From assembly GCF_921293095.1 (NCBI RefSeq), contig NC_060259.1, forward strand, positions 3,472,001 to 3,536,000: a stretch of DNA of 64,000 bases, written 5' to 3'. Below the pieces are notes generated by a model, which searched no databases, was not told the origin of the DNA, and saw only the letters and a program-made list of their open reading frames with translations. This document shows positions 11,002 through 23,604 of the stretch, in pieces; position 1 is the first letter of the stretch; each line of letters opens with the position of its first letter. Both the position numbers and the translations under genes were made by a program. This DNA is from Ischnura elegans (lineage: Eukaryota > Arthropoda > Insecta > Odonata > Coenagrionidae).

Positions 11002-13652
11002 ATAATGTGGCAGAATGTAGACGCATGCTAGCCGTGATTGTGGCATTTTAGCTTATGACGATGTTTTGAAGGTGGTCCGGGGGGTTTCCAGGGTTTTTTT
11101 ATGAGTGTAGTGACAACGGTCACAATCATCCAAAAAAATTCCTTAGCGATGAGTCATAGGAGAAGGGAATTACTGGTGAAATATGCGGAAACACCGAAGA
11201 ACATGCTATTTACAGAAAAAAATTAATTTTTTTCCCCGGTCTTATAGGAAGCCACGTGAAATTTCGAGGGGTTTTCTTGCATAAAAGGTCTTTATTTACC
11301 TACAATAAAAATTCCAGCGATCTAGCTTTAGGGGAACAATGAATTTTCCCGTATTACTCACATTTATATTACGAATTCTGTGTTCTCCACATAGCGGTGC
11401 ATAGGCGCTGTAATAAGGCATAACTGGTGTGAATTTAGTAGCCGTACCTAATGGGGAAGTGGTTTAAAAAAATCGCTTTTAGGTGTCCTTGTCCTGGAAG
11501 CCATTTTATACCCCTACTATTTTGTTAAGAAATGTACATTTAAAAATTTGAAGTTTTATTGCGGGTGTGTAAATGGGGCAGGATAATTGAACATGACGCG
11601 TAAATATAGCCGACACAATTCCCAGTCCGAATAAATAAAAACGATACAACTCGGATGAATGGTACAAGAAATATACCACTTATTAAATAATTTTTATTTT
11701 TTTGGGGGGGTCCCAGGGGGTTATCGGGGGACATTTTGTGCTTGTCCCGTATAACGCGGCATCGTTTACCTTCGATAAAAATTTCGGCTCTTTAGCTGTA
11801 GTGTTAGCATGGTTTTTCGACGGTGTCACCCGTTTAAATTCAATATTCTGCGTTCTCCGGGTAGCGGCACGTAGGGGCACCAAAAAGACGTCACTCACGT
11901 TAATTTGGTGTCTGTGCGACGTGTGGAAGTGGCGAAAAAAAAATCCGAAAAAGTTAAAATCGTGTGTTGAGGGAATGCAAACTTCACGGCGGATGTGTTG
12001 TAAGTTACCAAACGTTGTAGGAGTCGCAAATTCAATGAAAATACATAATCGTTAATTACTCGAAGTTCGATGAACATGTGGATATCAAAGGATAGCCAAA
12101 AAATTAAGAAAAAAATCTAGTATCTTGCATTAAATTGAATTGGTCCTACGATTATTGCAAATGTGTCAAAAAAATTCCCAAAGTGAGCCCATAAGAAAAG
12201 CATTGGAAATTTTAAATTGTTAAAAAAAATACTTTTAAACAAAAAATTGCAAAGGAGACCACACCAAAAAATCAACCAAAAAATCTAGTGTCTCATACGT
12301 TAGGGACTTATTCCTACAACGATTATGAGTTGGTTTTAAAAAAATCCAAAGATAGGCCCATAAGAAAAGCATTGGAAATTTAAAAAAATTATAAAAAATA
12401 CTTTCAATCAAAATATGGCAAAATGTTTCGCATCAAAAAATCGCCCAAAAAATCTAGTTTCCGTCAGTGAAATTTCATGTTCCCGTGACATTTTTAAGTA
12501 GGCAAATAATGGAATATGTTTAAGTCCCATAAGGCTCCTATGTTAATTCGGATCGATATATCTCGAAAACCGATCGACTTTTTCGAGTTTTCGGACTTTT
12601 CCCCCCGATGAATATTTTTTCTCCTCCCACGGTGAAAATGTCGTCTTCCCAGGACGTCCGGAAGTGGTCGGGAATTTGTATACGTGAATGAGTGAGTGAG
12701 CTATCTGTCACACATCGGGTTGTATATAATATAGACTCGCCGCGCTGCGCCCGCTCGTTAGGGGGCTACGCCCCCTAAAACCCCCCCGCATCCGGCTTCG
12801 CCGGCTGCCCCCGCCGGACGGCTTCGCCGTCCACCCCGCGACTACTCGGAACGGCTTCGCCGTTCCTCGCCAAGGGGTCGTCTTCGCCGCCCATATATTT
12901 AGGCGGTGTTAGAGCGGCTTCGCCGCCCAAGGGTTACACGAGTCCCCCAGAGGCGTGGACTCCTGGGAACGGCATCGCCCTTCCTCGTGGCGGGGCGGCT
13001 TCGCCGCCCAAGGTTTACCGGTGTTCCCCCGCGCCTTCGACAACTCGGAACGGCTGCGCCGTTCCTCGCCCGTGGGCGGCTTCACCGCCCAAGGGTTATC
13101 TCGTCGTAATGGGGCGGCTTCGCCTCCCACGGTTTACCTATTTCCCCGAGCCATCGCCTCCTCGGAACGGCTGCGCCGTTCCTCGCGTGGGGGCGGCTTC
13201 GCCGCCCAAGGGTTATCGGCGCCCTCCCTCGTAAGCTTCCTCGTAATGGGGCGGGTTCGCCGCCCAGGGTTTACCCGTGTTCCCCCGAGGCGTCGAATCC
13301 TGGGAACGGCGTCGCCCTTCCACGTGATAGGGCGGCTTCGCCGCCCAAGGTTTACTGTGTCCCCCCGAGCCGTCGACTCCTCGGAACGGCTTCGCCGTTC
13401 CTCGTCTGTGGGCGGCTTCGCCGCCCAAGGGTTATCGGCGCCCTCCCCCCTCGCAAGACACCCATTCGGCTGCTCCACGTGTTGGAGCGGATTTGCCGCC
13501 CGAGGGTTCTCGGAGGTTTTCCGCGCCTCTGACTCCTTGGAATGTCTCCGTCGTTCCTGGGGCGGGGGCAGCTTCGCCGCCAGGGTTTTCACTCCTCACA
13601 GAGCAATGCGTACTACCAGATAACCCCCATCATTTACAAAGGCTACCGGGGG
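11002..13652 (+). repeat. Array monomer E (copy of B)
   Basis: The beta AT block is 11002-12735 and the short GC block is 12736-13652. It repeats monomer B at offset 8154. The beta block appears only in B and E, so it marks the phase of the higher-order repeat. Confidence 0.92.
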
Positions 13653-16308
13653 ATAATGAGGCAGAATGTAGACGCATGCTAGCCGTGATTGTGGCATTTT
13701 AGCTAATGACGATGTTTCGAAGGCGGTCCGGGGGGTTGCCAGGGTTTTTTATGAGTGTACTGACAACGGTCACAATCATCCAAATGAATTCCTTAGCGAT
13801 GAGTCATAGGAGAAGGGAAATACTGCTAAAATATGCGAAAACACCGAAGAACATGCTATTAACAGAAAAAGAAGAATTTTTTCCCCGGTCTTATAGGAAG
13901 CCACGTGAAATTTCGAGGGGTTTTCTTGCATAAAAGGTCTTTGTCTACCTACAGTAAAAATTCCAGCGATCTAACTGTAGGGGAACAATGAATTTTCCCG
14001 TATTACTCACATTTAGATTACCAATTCTGTGTTCTCCACATAGCGGTGCATAGGCGCTGTAATAAGGCATAAGTCGTGTGAATTTCGTAGCCGTACCTTA
14101 TGGGAAAGTGGTTAAAAAAAATCGGTTTTAGGTGTCCTTGTCCTGGAAGCCATTTTTTATCTCTACTATTTTGTTAAGAAATGTACATTAAAAAATTTGA
14201 AGTTTGATTGCGTGTGTTTTAATGGGGCAGGATAATTGAACATGACGCGTAAATGTAGCCGACACAATTCCCAGTCCGAATAAATAAAAACGATACAACT
14301 CGGATGAATGGTACACGAAATATACCACTTATTAAATAATTTTTATTTTTTTGGGGGGGTCCCAGGGGGTTATCGGGGGATTTTTTGTGCTTGTCCCGTA
14401 TAACGCGGCATCGTTTACCTTCGATAAAAATTTCGGCTCTTTAGCTTTAGCGCAAGCATGGTTTTTCGACGGTGTCACCCGTTTAAATGAAAAATTCTGC
14501 GTTCTCCGGGTAGCGGTACGTAGGGTCACGAAAAAGACGTCTTTCACGTTAATTTGGTGTCCGTACATTGTCGGTAAGTGGCGAAAAAAAATTCGGAAAA
14601 ATTTAAAATCGTGTGTTGAGGGAATGCAAACTTCACGGCGGATGTGTTGTAAGTTACCAAACGTTGTAGGAGTCGCAATTTCAATGGAAATACATAATCG
14701 TTAATAACTCGAAATTCTTTCGTCCTTTGGATACATGAAGATAGCCGAAAAATTGAATAAAAAATCTAGTATCTTGCATAAAAGTGAATTTGTCCTACGA
14801 TTATTGCAAATTGGTGAAAAAAATTCCGAAATTCGGCCCATAAGAAAAGCATTGAAAATTTGAAAAAGTTAAAAAAAATACTTTAAATCAAAATATTGCA
14901 AAGAAAACGACACTACAAAATCAACCGAAAAATCTTGTATCTCATACGTGAAGGACTTATTCCTACAACGATTTAAAGTTGGTTTAAAAAAAATCCAAAG
15001 ATAGGCCCATAAGAAAAGCATTAGAAATTTAAAAAAATTATAAAAAATACTTTCAATCAAAATACGGCTAAATGGTTCACATCAAAAAATCGGCCAAAAA
15101 ATCTAGTTTCCGTCAGTGAAATTTCACGTTCCCGTGACGTTTGCAAGTATGCGAAGAAAGGATAAAGTTTTAGTCCCATAAGGCTCCAATGTTAATTCGG
15201 ATCGATATATCTCGAAAACCGATCGACTTTTTCCAGTTTTCGGACTTTTCCCCTCGATGAATATTTTTTCTCCACGACCTGTAAAATTTTCGTCTTCCCA
15301 GCACGTCCGGAAGTGGTCGGGAATTTGTATACGTGAATGAGTGAGTGGTCAATGAGCTATCTGTCACACATCGGGTTGTATATAATATAGACTCGCCGCG
15401 CTGCGCCCGCTCGTTAGGGGGCTACGCCCCCTAAAACCCCCCCGCATCCGGCTTCGCCGGCTGCCCCCGCCGGACGGCTTCGCCGTCCACCCCGCGACTA
15501 CTCGGAACGGCTTCGCCGTTCCTCGCCAAGGGGTCGTCTTCGCCGCCCATATATTTAGGCGGTGTTAGAGCGGCTTCGCCGCCCAAGGGTTACACGAGTC
15601 CCCCAGAGGCGTGGACTCCTGGGAACGGCATCGCCCTTCCTCGTGGCGGGGCGGCTTCGCCGCCCAAGGTTTACCGGTGTTCCCCCGCGCCTTCGACAAC
15701 TCGGAACGGCTGCGCCGTTCCTCGCCCGTGGGCGGCTTCACCGCCCAAGGGTTATCTCGTCGTAATGGGGCGGCTTCGCCTCCCACGGTTTACCTATTTC
15801 CCCGAGCCATCGCCTCCTCGGAACGGCTGCGCCGTTCCTCGCGTGGGGGCGGCGTCGCCGCCCCAGGGTTATCGGCGCCCTCCCTCGTAAGCTTCCTCGT
15901 AATGGGGCGGGTTCGCCGCCCAGGGTTTACCCGTGTTCCCCCGAGGCGTCGAATCCTGGGAACGGCGTCGCCCTTCCACGTGATGGGGCGGCTTCGCCGC
16001 CCAAGGTTTACTGTGTCCCCCCGAGCCGTCGACTCCTCGGAACGGCTTCGCCGTTCCTCGTCTGTGGGCGGCTTCGCCGCCCAAGGGTTATCGGCGCCCT
16101 CCCCCCTCGTAAGACACCCATTCGGCTGCTCCACGTGTTGGAGCGGATTTGCCGCCCGAGGGTTCTCGGAGGTTTTCCGCGCCTCTGACTCCTTGGAATG
16201 TCTCCGTCGTTCCTGGGGCGGGGGCAGCTTCGCCGCCAGGGTTTTCACTCCTCACAGAGCAATGCGTACTACCAGATAACCCCCATCATTTACAAAGGCT
16301 ACCGGGGG
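13653..16308 (+). repeat. Array monomer F (copy of C)
   Basis: The alpha AT block is 13653-15391 and the short GC block is 15392-16308. It repeats monomer C at offset 8154. Private variants include the altered palindrome GGCGGCGTCGCCGCCCC near 15848. Confidence 0.92.
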
Positions 16309-18048
16309 ATAATGAGGCAGAATGTAGACGCATGCTAGCCGTGATTGTGGCATTTTAGCTAATGACGATGTTTCGAAGGCGGTCCGGGGGGTTGCCAGGG
16401 TTTTTTATGAGTGTACTGACAACGGTCACAATCATCCAAATGAATTCCTTAGCGATGAGTCATAGGAGAAGGGAAATACTGCTAAAATATGCGAAAACAC
16501 CGAAGAACATGCTATTAACAGAAAAAGAAGAATTTTTTCCCCGGTCTTATAGGAAGCCACGTGAAATTTCGAGGGGTTTTCTTGCATAAAAGGTCTTTGT
16601 CTACCTACAGTAAAAATTCCAGCGATCTAACTGTAGGGGAACAATGAATTTTCCCGTATTACTCACATTTAGATTACCAATTCTGTGTTCTCCACATAGC
16701 GGTGCATAGGCGCTGTAATAAGGCATAAGTCGTGTGAATTTCGTAGCCGTACCTTATGGGAAAGTGGTTAAAAAAAAATCGGTTTTAGGTGTCCTTGTCC
16801 TGGAAGCCATTTTTTATCTCTACTATTTTGTTAAGAAATGTACATTAAAAAATTTGAAGTTTGATTGCGGGTGTGTTAATGGGGCAGGATAATTGAACAT
16901 GACGCGTAAATGTAGCCGACACAATTCCCAGTCCGAATAAATAAAAACGATACAACTCGGATGAATGGTACACGAAATATACCACTTATTAAATAATTTT
17001 TATTTTTTTGGGGGGGTCCCAGGGGGTTATCGGGGGATTTTTTGTGCTTGTCCCGTATAACGCGGCATCGTTTACCTTCGATAAAAATTTCGGCTCTTTA
17101 GCTTTAGCGCAAGCATGGTTTTTCGACGGTGTCACCCGTTTAAATGAAAAATTCTGCGTTCTCCGGGTAGCGGTACGTAGGGTCACGAAAAAGACGTCTT
17201 TCACGTTAATTTGGTGTCCGTACATTGTCGGTAAGTGGCGAAAAAAAATTCGGAAAAATTTAAAATCGTGTGTTGAGGGAATGCAAACTTCACGGCGGAT
17301 GTGTTGTAAGTTACCAAACGTTGTAGGAGTCGCAATTTCAATGGAAATACATAATCGTTAATAACTCGAAATTCTTTCGTCCTTTGGATACATGAAGATA
17401 GCCGAAAAATTGAATAAAAAATCTAGTATCTTGCATAAAAGTGAATTTGTCCTACGATTATTGCAAATTGGTGAAAAAAATTCCGAAATTCGGCCCATAA
17501 GAAAAGCATTGAAAATTTGAAAAAGTTAAAAAAAATACTTTAAATCAAAATATTGCAAAGAAAACGACACTACAAAATCAACCGAAAAATCTTGTATCTC
17601 ATACGTGAAGGACTTATTCCTACAACGATTTAAAGTTGGTTTAAAAAAAATCCAAAGATAGGCCCATAAGAAAAGCATTAGAAATTTAAAAAAATTATAA
17701 AAAATACTTTCAATCAAAATACGGCTAAATGGTTCACATCAAAAAATCGGCCAAAAAATCTAGTTTCCGTCAGTGAAATTTCACGTTCCCGTGACGTTTG
17801 CAAGTATGCGAAGAAAGGATAAAGTTTTAGTCCCATAAGGCTCCAATGTTAATTCGGATCGATATATCTCGAAAACCGATCGACTTTTTCCAGTTTTCGG
17901 ACTTTTCCCCTCGATGAATATTTTTTCTCCACGACCTGTAAAATTTTCGTCTTCCCAGCACGTCCGGAAGTGGTCGGGAATTTGTATACGTGAATGAGTG
18001 AGTGGTCAATGAGCTATCTGTCACACATCGGGTTGTATATAATATAGA
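16309..18048 (+). repeat. Array monomer G, AT block only (array edge)
   Basis: This is an alpha-type AT block of 1740 bp (one extra A near 16770) ending in TATATAATATAGA. In monomers A-F the same bases are followed by CTCGCCGCGC and the GC block. Here they are followed by unrelated sequence (TACCTCAACAG), so this is the right edge of the array. Confidence 0.92.
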
Positions 18049-18243
18049 TACCTCAACAGCTTTGAAAAATGAAAGCATTGTATTACATACATTTATACAT
18101 TGTTATCAATGGGCCATAAGATACCAATTCTTATAAAATAATCTAAGCAAATCTTTACAGTTCTTCGTTAAAACTTTCGCGGGTGCTCGTCATGTTGAAT
18201 TAAATCTTTTGGACTGGGTCGCCGCGTCAGATTTTGGGTGGCC

Positions 18244-18280
18244 CCAACGTTTCCCGACCGATGCTGGTCGCTTTCTCAAG
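18244..18280 (-). ncRNA. Degenerate hammerhead-like motif in the Penelope 3' tail
   Basis: On the minus strand the order is CTTGAGAAA, a GCGACC...GGTCG hairpin, then GAAACGTTGG. Many Penelope-like elements carry a small hammerhead ribozyme with core CUGAUGA-stem II-GAAA. Here the second box and stem are recognisable but the first box is altered, so catalytic activity is doubtful. The family link is established knowledge; the assignment here is inference. Confidence 0.35.
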
Positions 18281-18328
18281 GGAATCTGAAGAGGTGGGAT
18301 TTAAAATTGGTATGTATAGGTATACGCG

Positions 18329-18999
18329 TCAGGTGGTGGGGGGAGGGGAATGAGAGGTTGGAGGAGTAGGTTGTCGATTATTTTTGCCGATTACGGGTTG
18401 CCAAGTACGGCTGATTTTAAGGCCAGTGTCTCTGTTAAAGTTGTTTTCCTCCTCTTTAGATATTTCTATTGCTTCTCTTACGAGTCTCTGTTTAAAGCCT
18501 TTCACTCTCGCAACAATTTTTGCTTCCTTAAGGTCGATTGTGTGGCCCAGCGCTGCGTGTTCGGCTACTGCGGACTTCGTTGACTGCCCCAGTCGAATTG
18601 CTCTCTCGTGCTCCTCTAGACGTGTTTTAACCGATCTGCCTGTTTCGCCGATGTAGTTCTTCCCACAGGTCTGGCAAGGAATTCGGTATACCCCTTCGAC
18701 TTGTAGTGGAGTTCTATCCTTGATGGTTTTCAGTAGATGCTTTATCTGTACGTGAGGCGAGAATATTGTCCTTATCTGGAATTTGCGTAGGATATTTCCT
18801 ATTCTGTCAGTCGTCCCCTTAATGGCAGGAAGGCTTTCTTCTGGTCGCTGAGGTCATTAACAGAGGAGTTCGCTGCTTCTGCGGTGTTGATTTTGATCTC
18901 GTTGTTCTTTCTGATAACTTTATTAAATGTTCGAGAGATAACTCTGTCGTCGAATTCATTTGCCCGTAGAATGGCCTTTAGCTTCTTCCTCTCTTCGAC
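18329..18999 (-). pseudogene. Penelope-like GIY-YIG endonuclease fragment
   Basis: Reading on the minus strand from about 18999 gives VEERKKLKAILRANEFDDRV and then, after one frameshift near 18825, a continuous frame to a TGA at 18329-18331. This second frame contains GVYRIPCQTCGKNYIGETGR, with the GVY...YIG signature and the cysteine pair typical of Penelope endonucleases. It is followed by the conserved EEHERAIR, AVAEHA and GHTIDL segments and a C-terminal REAIEI...TWQPVI stretch. In Penelope elements this domain nicks the target DNA. The frameshift and missing N-terminus make it non-functional. Confidence 0.85.
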
Positions 19000-19022
19000 T
19001 TTTTAATTCAACAAATCTTTAC

Positions 19023-20475
19023 GGCTTCTGGCACAATAATCTAACCATAATACGATTAATCAATGAGCTAATACCCTACTATCCATATTAAATAAAGAGA
19101 AATTCCTTGTACATAACCTTTATTTCAAAGATATTCAAATGGAATAAATACATGACATGTTTACAGGCTTAATAATTGAAGAATTATTCAAGTGGAATAT
19201 CCATATTAAGAAGTTAGTTCAAAAATAGGTCATATATTTCCTTTCAGTAATATAACTTGATAAAGTGAGTGGTTTTATATTCCAATTCTGACTCATTTCT
19301 GGCTTTCCTATGTTTTTCTCAGTTAAAATCCCTGAACACTTAAAAATTAAACATTTCTATTCAGCATATCATCTGAAAGTAAAGGTAGGCAATATCATAG
19401 GTGTATTACTACGCTCAATACTTACTAGCAGGAAGTTTTACAAATTATTTTAGACTGGTGAGTGTAACACACACATAAATTGGAGCACATTATTTTCAAA
19501 TTCATATGAACTATAGGGGGCGTCATAGATGGCGATGTAGGTTTCAAATAATCAAAAAAAGGTGTGAAAGAGAAAATGGTACACTAAATGCTTTCCTGAA
19601 CATTAAGTACATACCTACTTAGGAAAATGTGAAATTTGTGTTAATGTCAATTGCTCTCTCATAAAAAACAGGCATACCTACCCATTGGATGAGAGGGTGG
19701 GTGAGCTGCATGCTATAACCTGGTTATATTATATCACAATAGATTCAAGTTTACTGAATAAGTGAAAATATCCTGTGTAGTTAAATAGGTACCCATTAAA
19801 AAGCTAACCTTAACAAACTTTGATATTTTTGATAGAATAATTCTGAATAAATCACCACAAACAACCTTGGACAAGACATGTGGAGTGAAATAAAAATTCT
19901 TCTAGATTTTTAACGCCATATTCACCACCAAACATTATGTGGTATCCAGCAATTAATAACTTTACCAACTTAAAAACAACAAATGGCTACAAATCTTAGA
20001 AACACTAATGTCTGAATTGCTACTGGCACTGGCAGTTAAAGAATGCTAAGGTGTGGGGTCGAAGCTATGGGGATGATGAAATCTCTGACAATTTTTTTAA
20101 GGAAATCTAAATCTTGCGCAGACTTCTCTGTCGTGGAACATTTACATAGGGTTATTAAGATCCCTTATTCGCCTACTTTCAAGAGGAAGAGCTTCGTTAC
20201 CATTAACTTGCAAACAATCGTCGAAATCGTGGAGATCCAACCAACTTTTTACCCATCCAACTTTGGTTCACATGTACCTAATGGACATTGAAAATTAATA
20301 AGGTTTCTTCGTTGTATGCTACGATGCACAAATTGTATACCTTTATGATCCAATAGGAGCAAGGAACAAGGAAAAGAAACGCTATCCTGTAACATCAAAT
20401 ATCTTCTCATCACATCGATGATTTAATTAAGTTTATAAACAAATTCATGAGTATTATAAAACGATAATCCTATCA
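19023..20475. other. Intergenic, no gene seen
   Basis: AT-rich sequence with only short, unconserved open frames. No domain, RNA gene or repeat was recognised. Confidence 0.6.
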
Positions 20476-22036
20476 GGGGCCGTATTCTGTATTTCGTCGG
20501 TGCCGCACCGGTCGGTTTCCCTTTCAAGCCCACCGACTGGACATCAAACCGTACCGACAACGGATTCCGCACCGACGACGACACTTTCAGCGATTCTGTA
20601 AGGTCGTCGGTTTCAAACCAGTCGGTACGGTTCCCTCTCCTTCCCAAACAGGGAAAATCCGACTATATCCGAAGTTTCACGTGTCTCCACCAATGAAAGA
20701 AGGGTAAAAACAAGAGAAGACTCATTGGCACAGTTTGTTGTCGTCATTCTCAATCTTTTTATTTGCGGAAATTACGACTTATTGCTAGATTAAGATAAAC
20801 GATATTGGACAAGTTGTTAACAATGCTTATATAATGTGTGGTAGTAATGCTGTACCTACAGAATCGAAGGAAACAATATTACAACATCACAAAGTTTGTA
20901 TGTGATGGAGATTTGTTGCTGGAATGAATTATTGAAACTATCCTTGAGATCGTTGTTTCTTTTTGTAAATATTGGTTCCGTATAATGCTATTTATTCATG
21001 ATTTGGTAATATAGTTGTCATTAAGTAAGTTCCGTATAAATGTTATCGACGGAAGGTTATGCCATTGGCACCGTAGCAGACGAAAATAGCATACCATGGA
21101 ACGTGAACGTAGGATTCAAATGTAAATGTCATATTAGAGGAACAAGTTAGGAAATTGTTATAAAAATTGGAGCTGGGTGTAATTAAAAGAAGTGTAATGA
21201 CGAGGAAGTAAATACATTGTGATTGGGTGAAATACATATGTATAAGTTGCGCATTCCAAGTGAGAGAAAATGATAATATTGCGGTAAACCTCATACTTAT
21301 TAACAAATATCTTCTTTTATCGTCAAGGGAATCAATGGCTGACGATGAAATGAAATATAGTTGCCCGTTACAAATGAAAGAAACTGATACCGTTGTGGCA
21401 AACTTCATACTTAAATAAAAAGATCTTATTTCTATGCCGAGAGAAACGCCAAATTGATGATGGAGTGAAATAACAGTCGCCTATTCAGAGTGATATAAAG
21501 TGATAACATTGCGGCAAAACTCATATTTAATCAAAAATATCTTTTTTATGTCAAAGGAGCAAATAAATCATGATAGAGAGAAATAAAGCCTATTACAAGC
21601 GAGTGAAAGTGGTAACATAAACGAGAGAAAGTCATTATATGTTAGCAAACCTCATTTTTATTAACCATTATCTTATATTTCTGTCAAGGTAATCAATATA
21701 GATGATGACACAGTGAATTTTAGAGGCGTATTCGAAGGGGCAGAAAAAGATAACATTGCAGAAAACCTCATTATTATTTGGTGATGAGGTAAAAACAAAA
21801 TAAAACGTACATTGCGCACCGGGGAGTTCATGAAACCCACTAGTCGGTGGCCGTACCGACACCTTTTTGCTGTCGGTACGGCTACCGACGATCTCCCGTC
21901 CTCTCGTCGGTGCCGCACCGACCGGGTTCGTACAGAATCGCACGACTTCTTACCGGGAGTCGGTGTCGTCGGTGTGACGTCGCACCCGACGAATCGGTGC
22001 CGCACCGATCGGTTTGGAGTTACAGAATACGGCCCC
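20476..22036. mobile_element. Non-autonomous inverted-repeat DNA element (~1.56 kb)
   Basis: The termini are inverted: GGGGCCGTATTCTGTATTTC at 20476 and, read from the right end, GGGGCCGTATTCTGTAACTC. Subterminal sequence is rich in GTCGGTGCCGCACCG on both sides (20500-20630 and 21840-22010), extending the inverted similarity imperfectly to about 200 bp. No transposase is encoded. No convincing target-site duplication was found. The central part is an internal tandem repeat. The superfamily is not assigned. Confidence 0.7.
21249..21790 (+). repeat. Degenerate ~115-bp tandem repeats inside the DNA element
   Basis: About five diverged units contain variants of GATAACATTGCGGCAAAACTCAT followed by an AAATATCTT-like and a GTCAAGG-like segment. 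Units start near 21249, 21365, 21483, 21593 and 21729 (spacings 110-136 bp). Confidence 0.6.
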
Positions 22037-23604
22037 AGAATAGGAATACATATTCGAAGGTCCAGTGACAAATGCTACAAACAGTATGTTACAACAGCAG
22101 TAATCATAATCACTACATTTTGAAACCTTGATGACATGAAAGAAAGTAACGTGAAACCTCTAACTAGTCCAATACTTGAAAATCTTAGCCACAAGTACAC
22201 AATAACTTTGTCACTATTGCTTCATTGCACAAAAATATATTCAGTAACACACGATCACATTACCACAAACACTGTTGATTAAGCTGCAAACAGTCCTTTT
22301 CTATGCACTTATATAACTTAAAATAGTGAATTGAGAACTCAAAATTCGTCGACAAGCTAACTTCCTAAGACAGAAACGCCAATTTGGAACGAATGCATAT
22401 TACCTGCTCATTTTACACTGGCAAAGTTCAGTTCATGATTACCTGTTGGGCTGTTCGGCGATATCTGTTTACTTGACGAAAACAATAGCAAAACTTTAAT
22501 AGAAGACTCGCGGCAGTGAAGAGCGGTAAATTTGAACCTCGACGCGAGAAGTTAATTGAAAATATATTTCTTCGGGGAATATTAATGATGCATTACATGT
22601 CATGTAGGGGGTCAAAACACTTTTATATTACTTAAATTTCATCATACTTTATTAACAGTGGTCTATATGGTTATTGTAAGTTGATTTAAAAATCGCAACC
22701 CAAGCCGAGTCAAAGCCAGTCAGTAAGGTCCCCGTAATGTTTTAGTATTATTTTGAATAATAGCCGATAACATAAGTAAAACGATGCACAAATGTAAATA
22801 AGTATATCTTGATTTTGATATTTCCTACATCATATAGATTTCCATTCATAAAATCAGTAATTATTATCTGATTATAAATTATGCCAAATCACGGACCCGT
22901 GGACACCATGGGGTATCGGAAGGAACGTTAGTTGAACTTAATTAAAACGACTGACGCCTCTAAACTAAATTATAATTGTTTAAACATGCTTTATTTAAAT
23001 CACTGGAATTAAATTTTGTTGGTGGATATCGTTTTACTCCCAATATTCCGCTTTAAATATGCGAGGTGCTAACGGCAGACATTTTGAATTTTGCTCACTC
23101 CATTTGAGTGATCACTCGGAGCAAAGATTATATACTCTAGAAAGATGTGTTTCTACGTGTTAAAAATGACGTAGCAAGTTTTGGCCGCCTACTGTAGCGC
23201 CATCCTACTTTTGCAGCGGCCAAAAAAGTAACTTCGGCTATGCTAGAGCGCGAAATTCAAATTGAATAGCCTTTTTCCCCGCCCCCCTTTCCTAGGGATT
23301 ACCAATATTACTACTTATTAACAACTCGGGCCAATGACTCGTTATCATAGTTGATATCCATTACGGTTCGCTAGGGTGAAAACACCAAAAAAAAAATAAT
23401 TGAGTAATACAAAGCACATTTATTAAGATTTCTTGCATATTACATTGTGATCACACTGCAGTAGCCTCTGACACAGAACAATAAAATGATGGAAAACAAT
23501 TATACAAAAATATGGGATTATATCCACAAATGTGAAGTAACAATCAAATGTGCAACAGAAAATTTTGAGAACTGCACCTCAACATTAATAATGAAATGAA
23601 TCCC
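22037..23604. other. Intergenic, no gene seen
   Basis: AT-rich DNA without a supported gene. There is a slightly GC-richer patch near 23180-23290 with no recognisable feature. Confidence 0.55.

Larger units (their letters stand above)
1..18048 (+). repeat. Tandem array with an 8154-bp higher-order repeat
   Basis: Seven head-to-tail copies of a 2.65-2.85-kb monomer, cut by the window edge on the left. Monomers begin at 1, 2848, 5499, 8155, 11002, 13653 and 16309, each at the motif ATAATGNGGCAGAATG. Monomers 1-3 (2847+2651+2656 bp) recur as monomers 4-6 at an offset of exactly 8154 bp, with scattered substitutions and no net length change. The seventh copy is only an AT block carrying one extra A in a poly-A run near 16770. 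Each monomer is an AT-rich block followed by a GC-rich palindrome block. Reading frames crossing it look like by-products of the repeats. The array's function is unknown; the near-identity of copies implies recent amplification or homogenisation. Confidence 0.95.
18159..19011 (-). mobile_element. 5'-truncated Penelope-like retroelement
   Basis: A minus-strand fragment carries the last part of a Penelope-like polyprotein (thumb/linker region and GIY-YIG endonuclease) and a 3' non-coding tail. It is bounded by an 11-bp direct repeat, CAAATCTTTAC, at 18148-18158 and 19012-19022, which is a plausible target duplication. The reverse transcriptase palm is absent. Truncation at the 5' side is common for this class. 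Confidence 0.8.

Noticed and set aside
1740-16308. CRISPR-like regularly spaced palindromes
   Set aside because: The repeats are two alternating short palindromes in a eukaryotic satellite, spacers are repeated rather than unique, and there are no cas genes.
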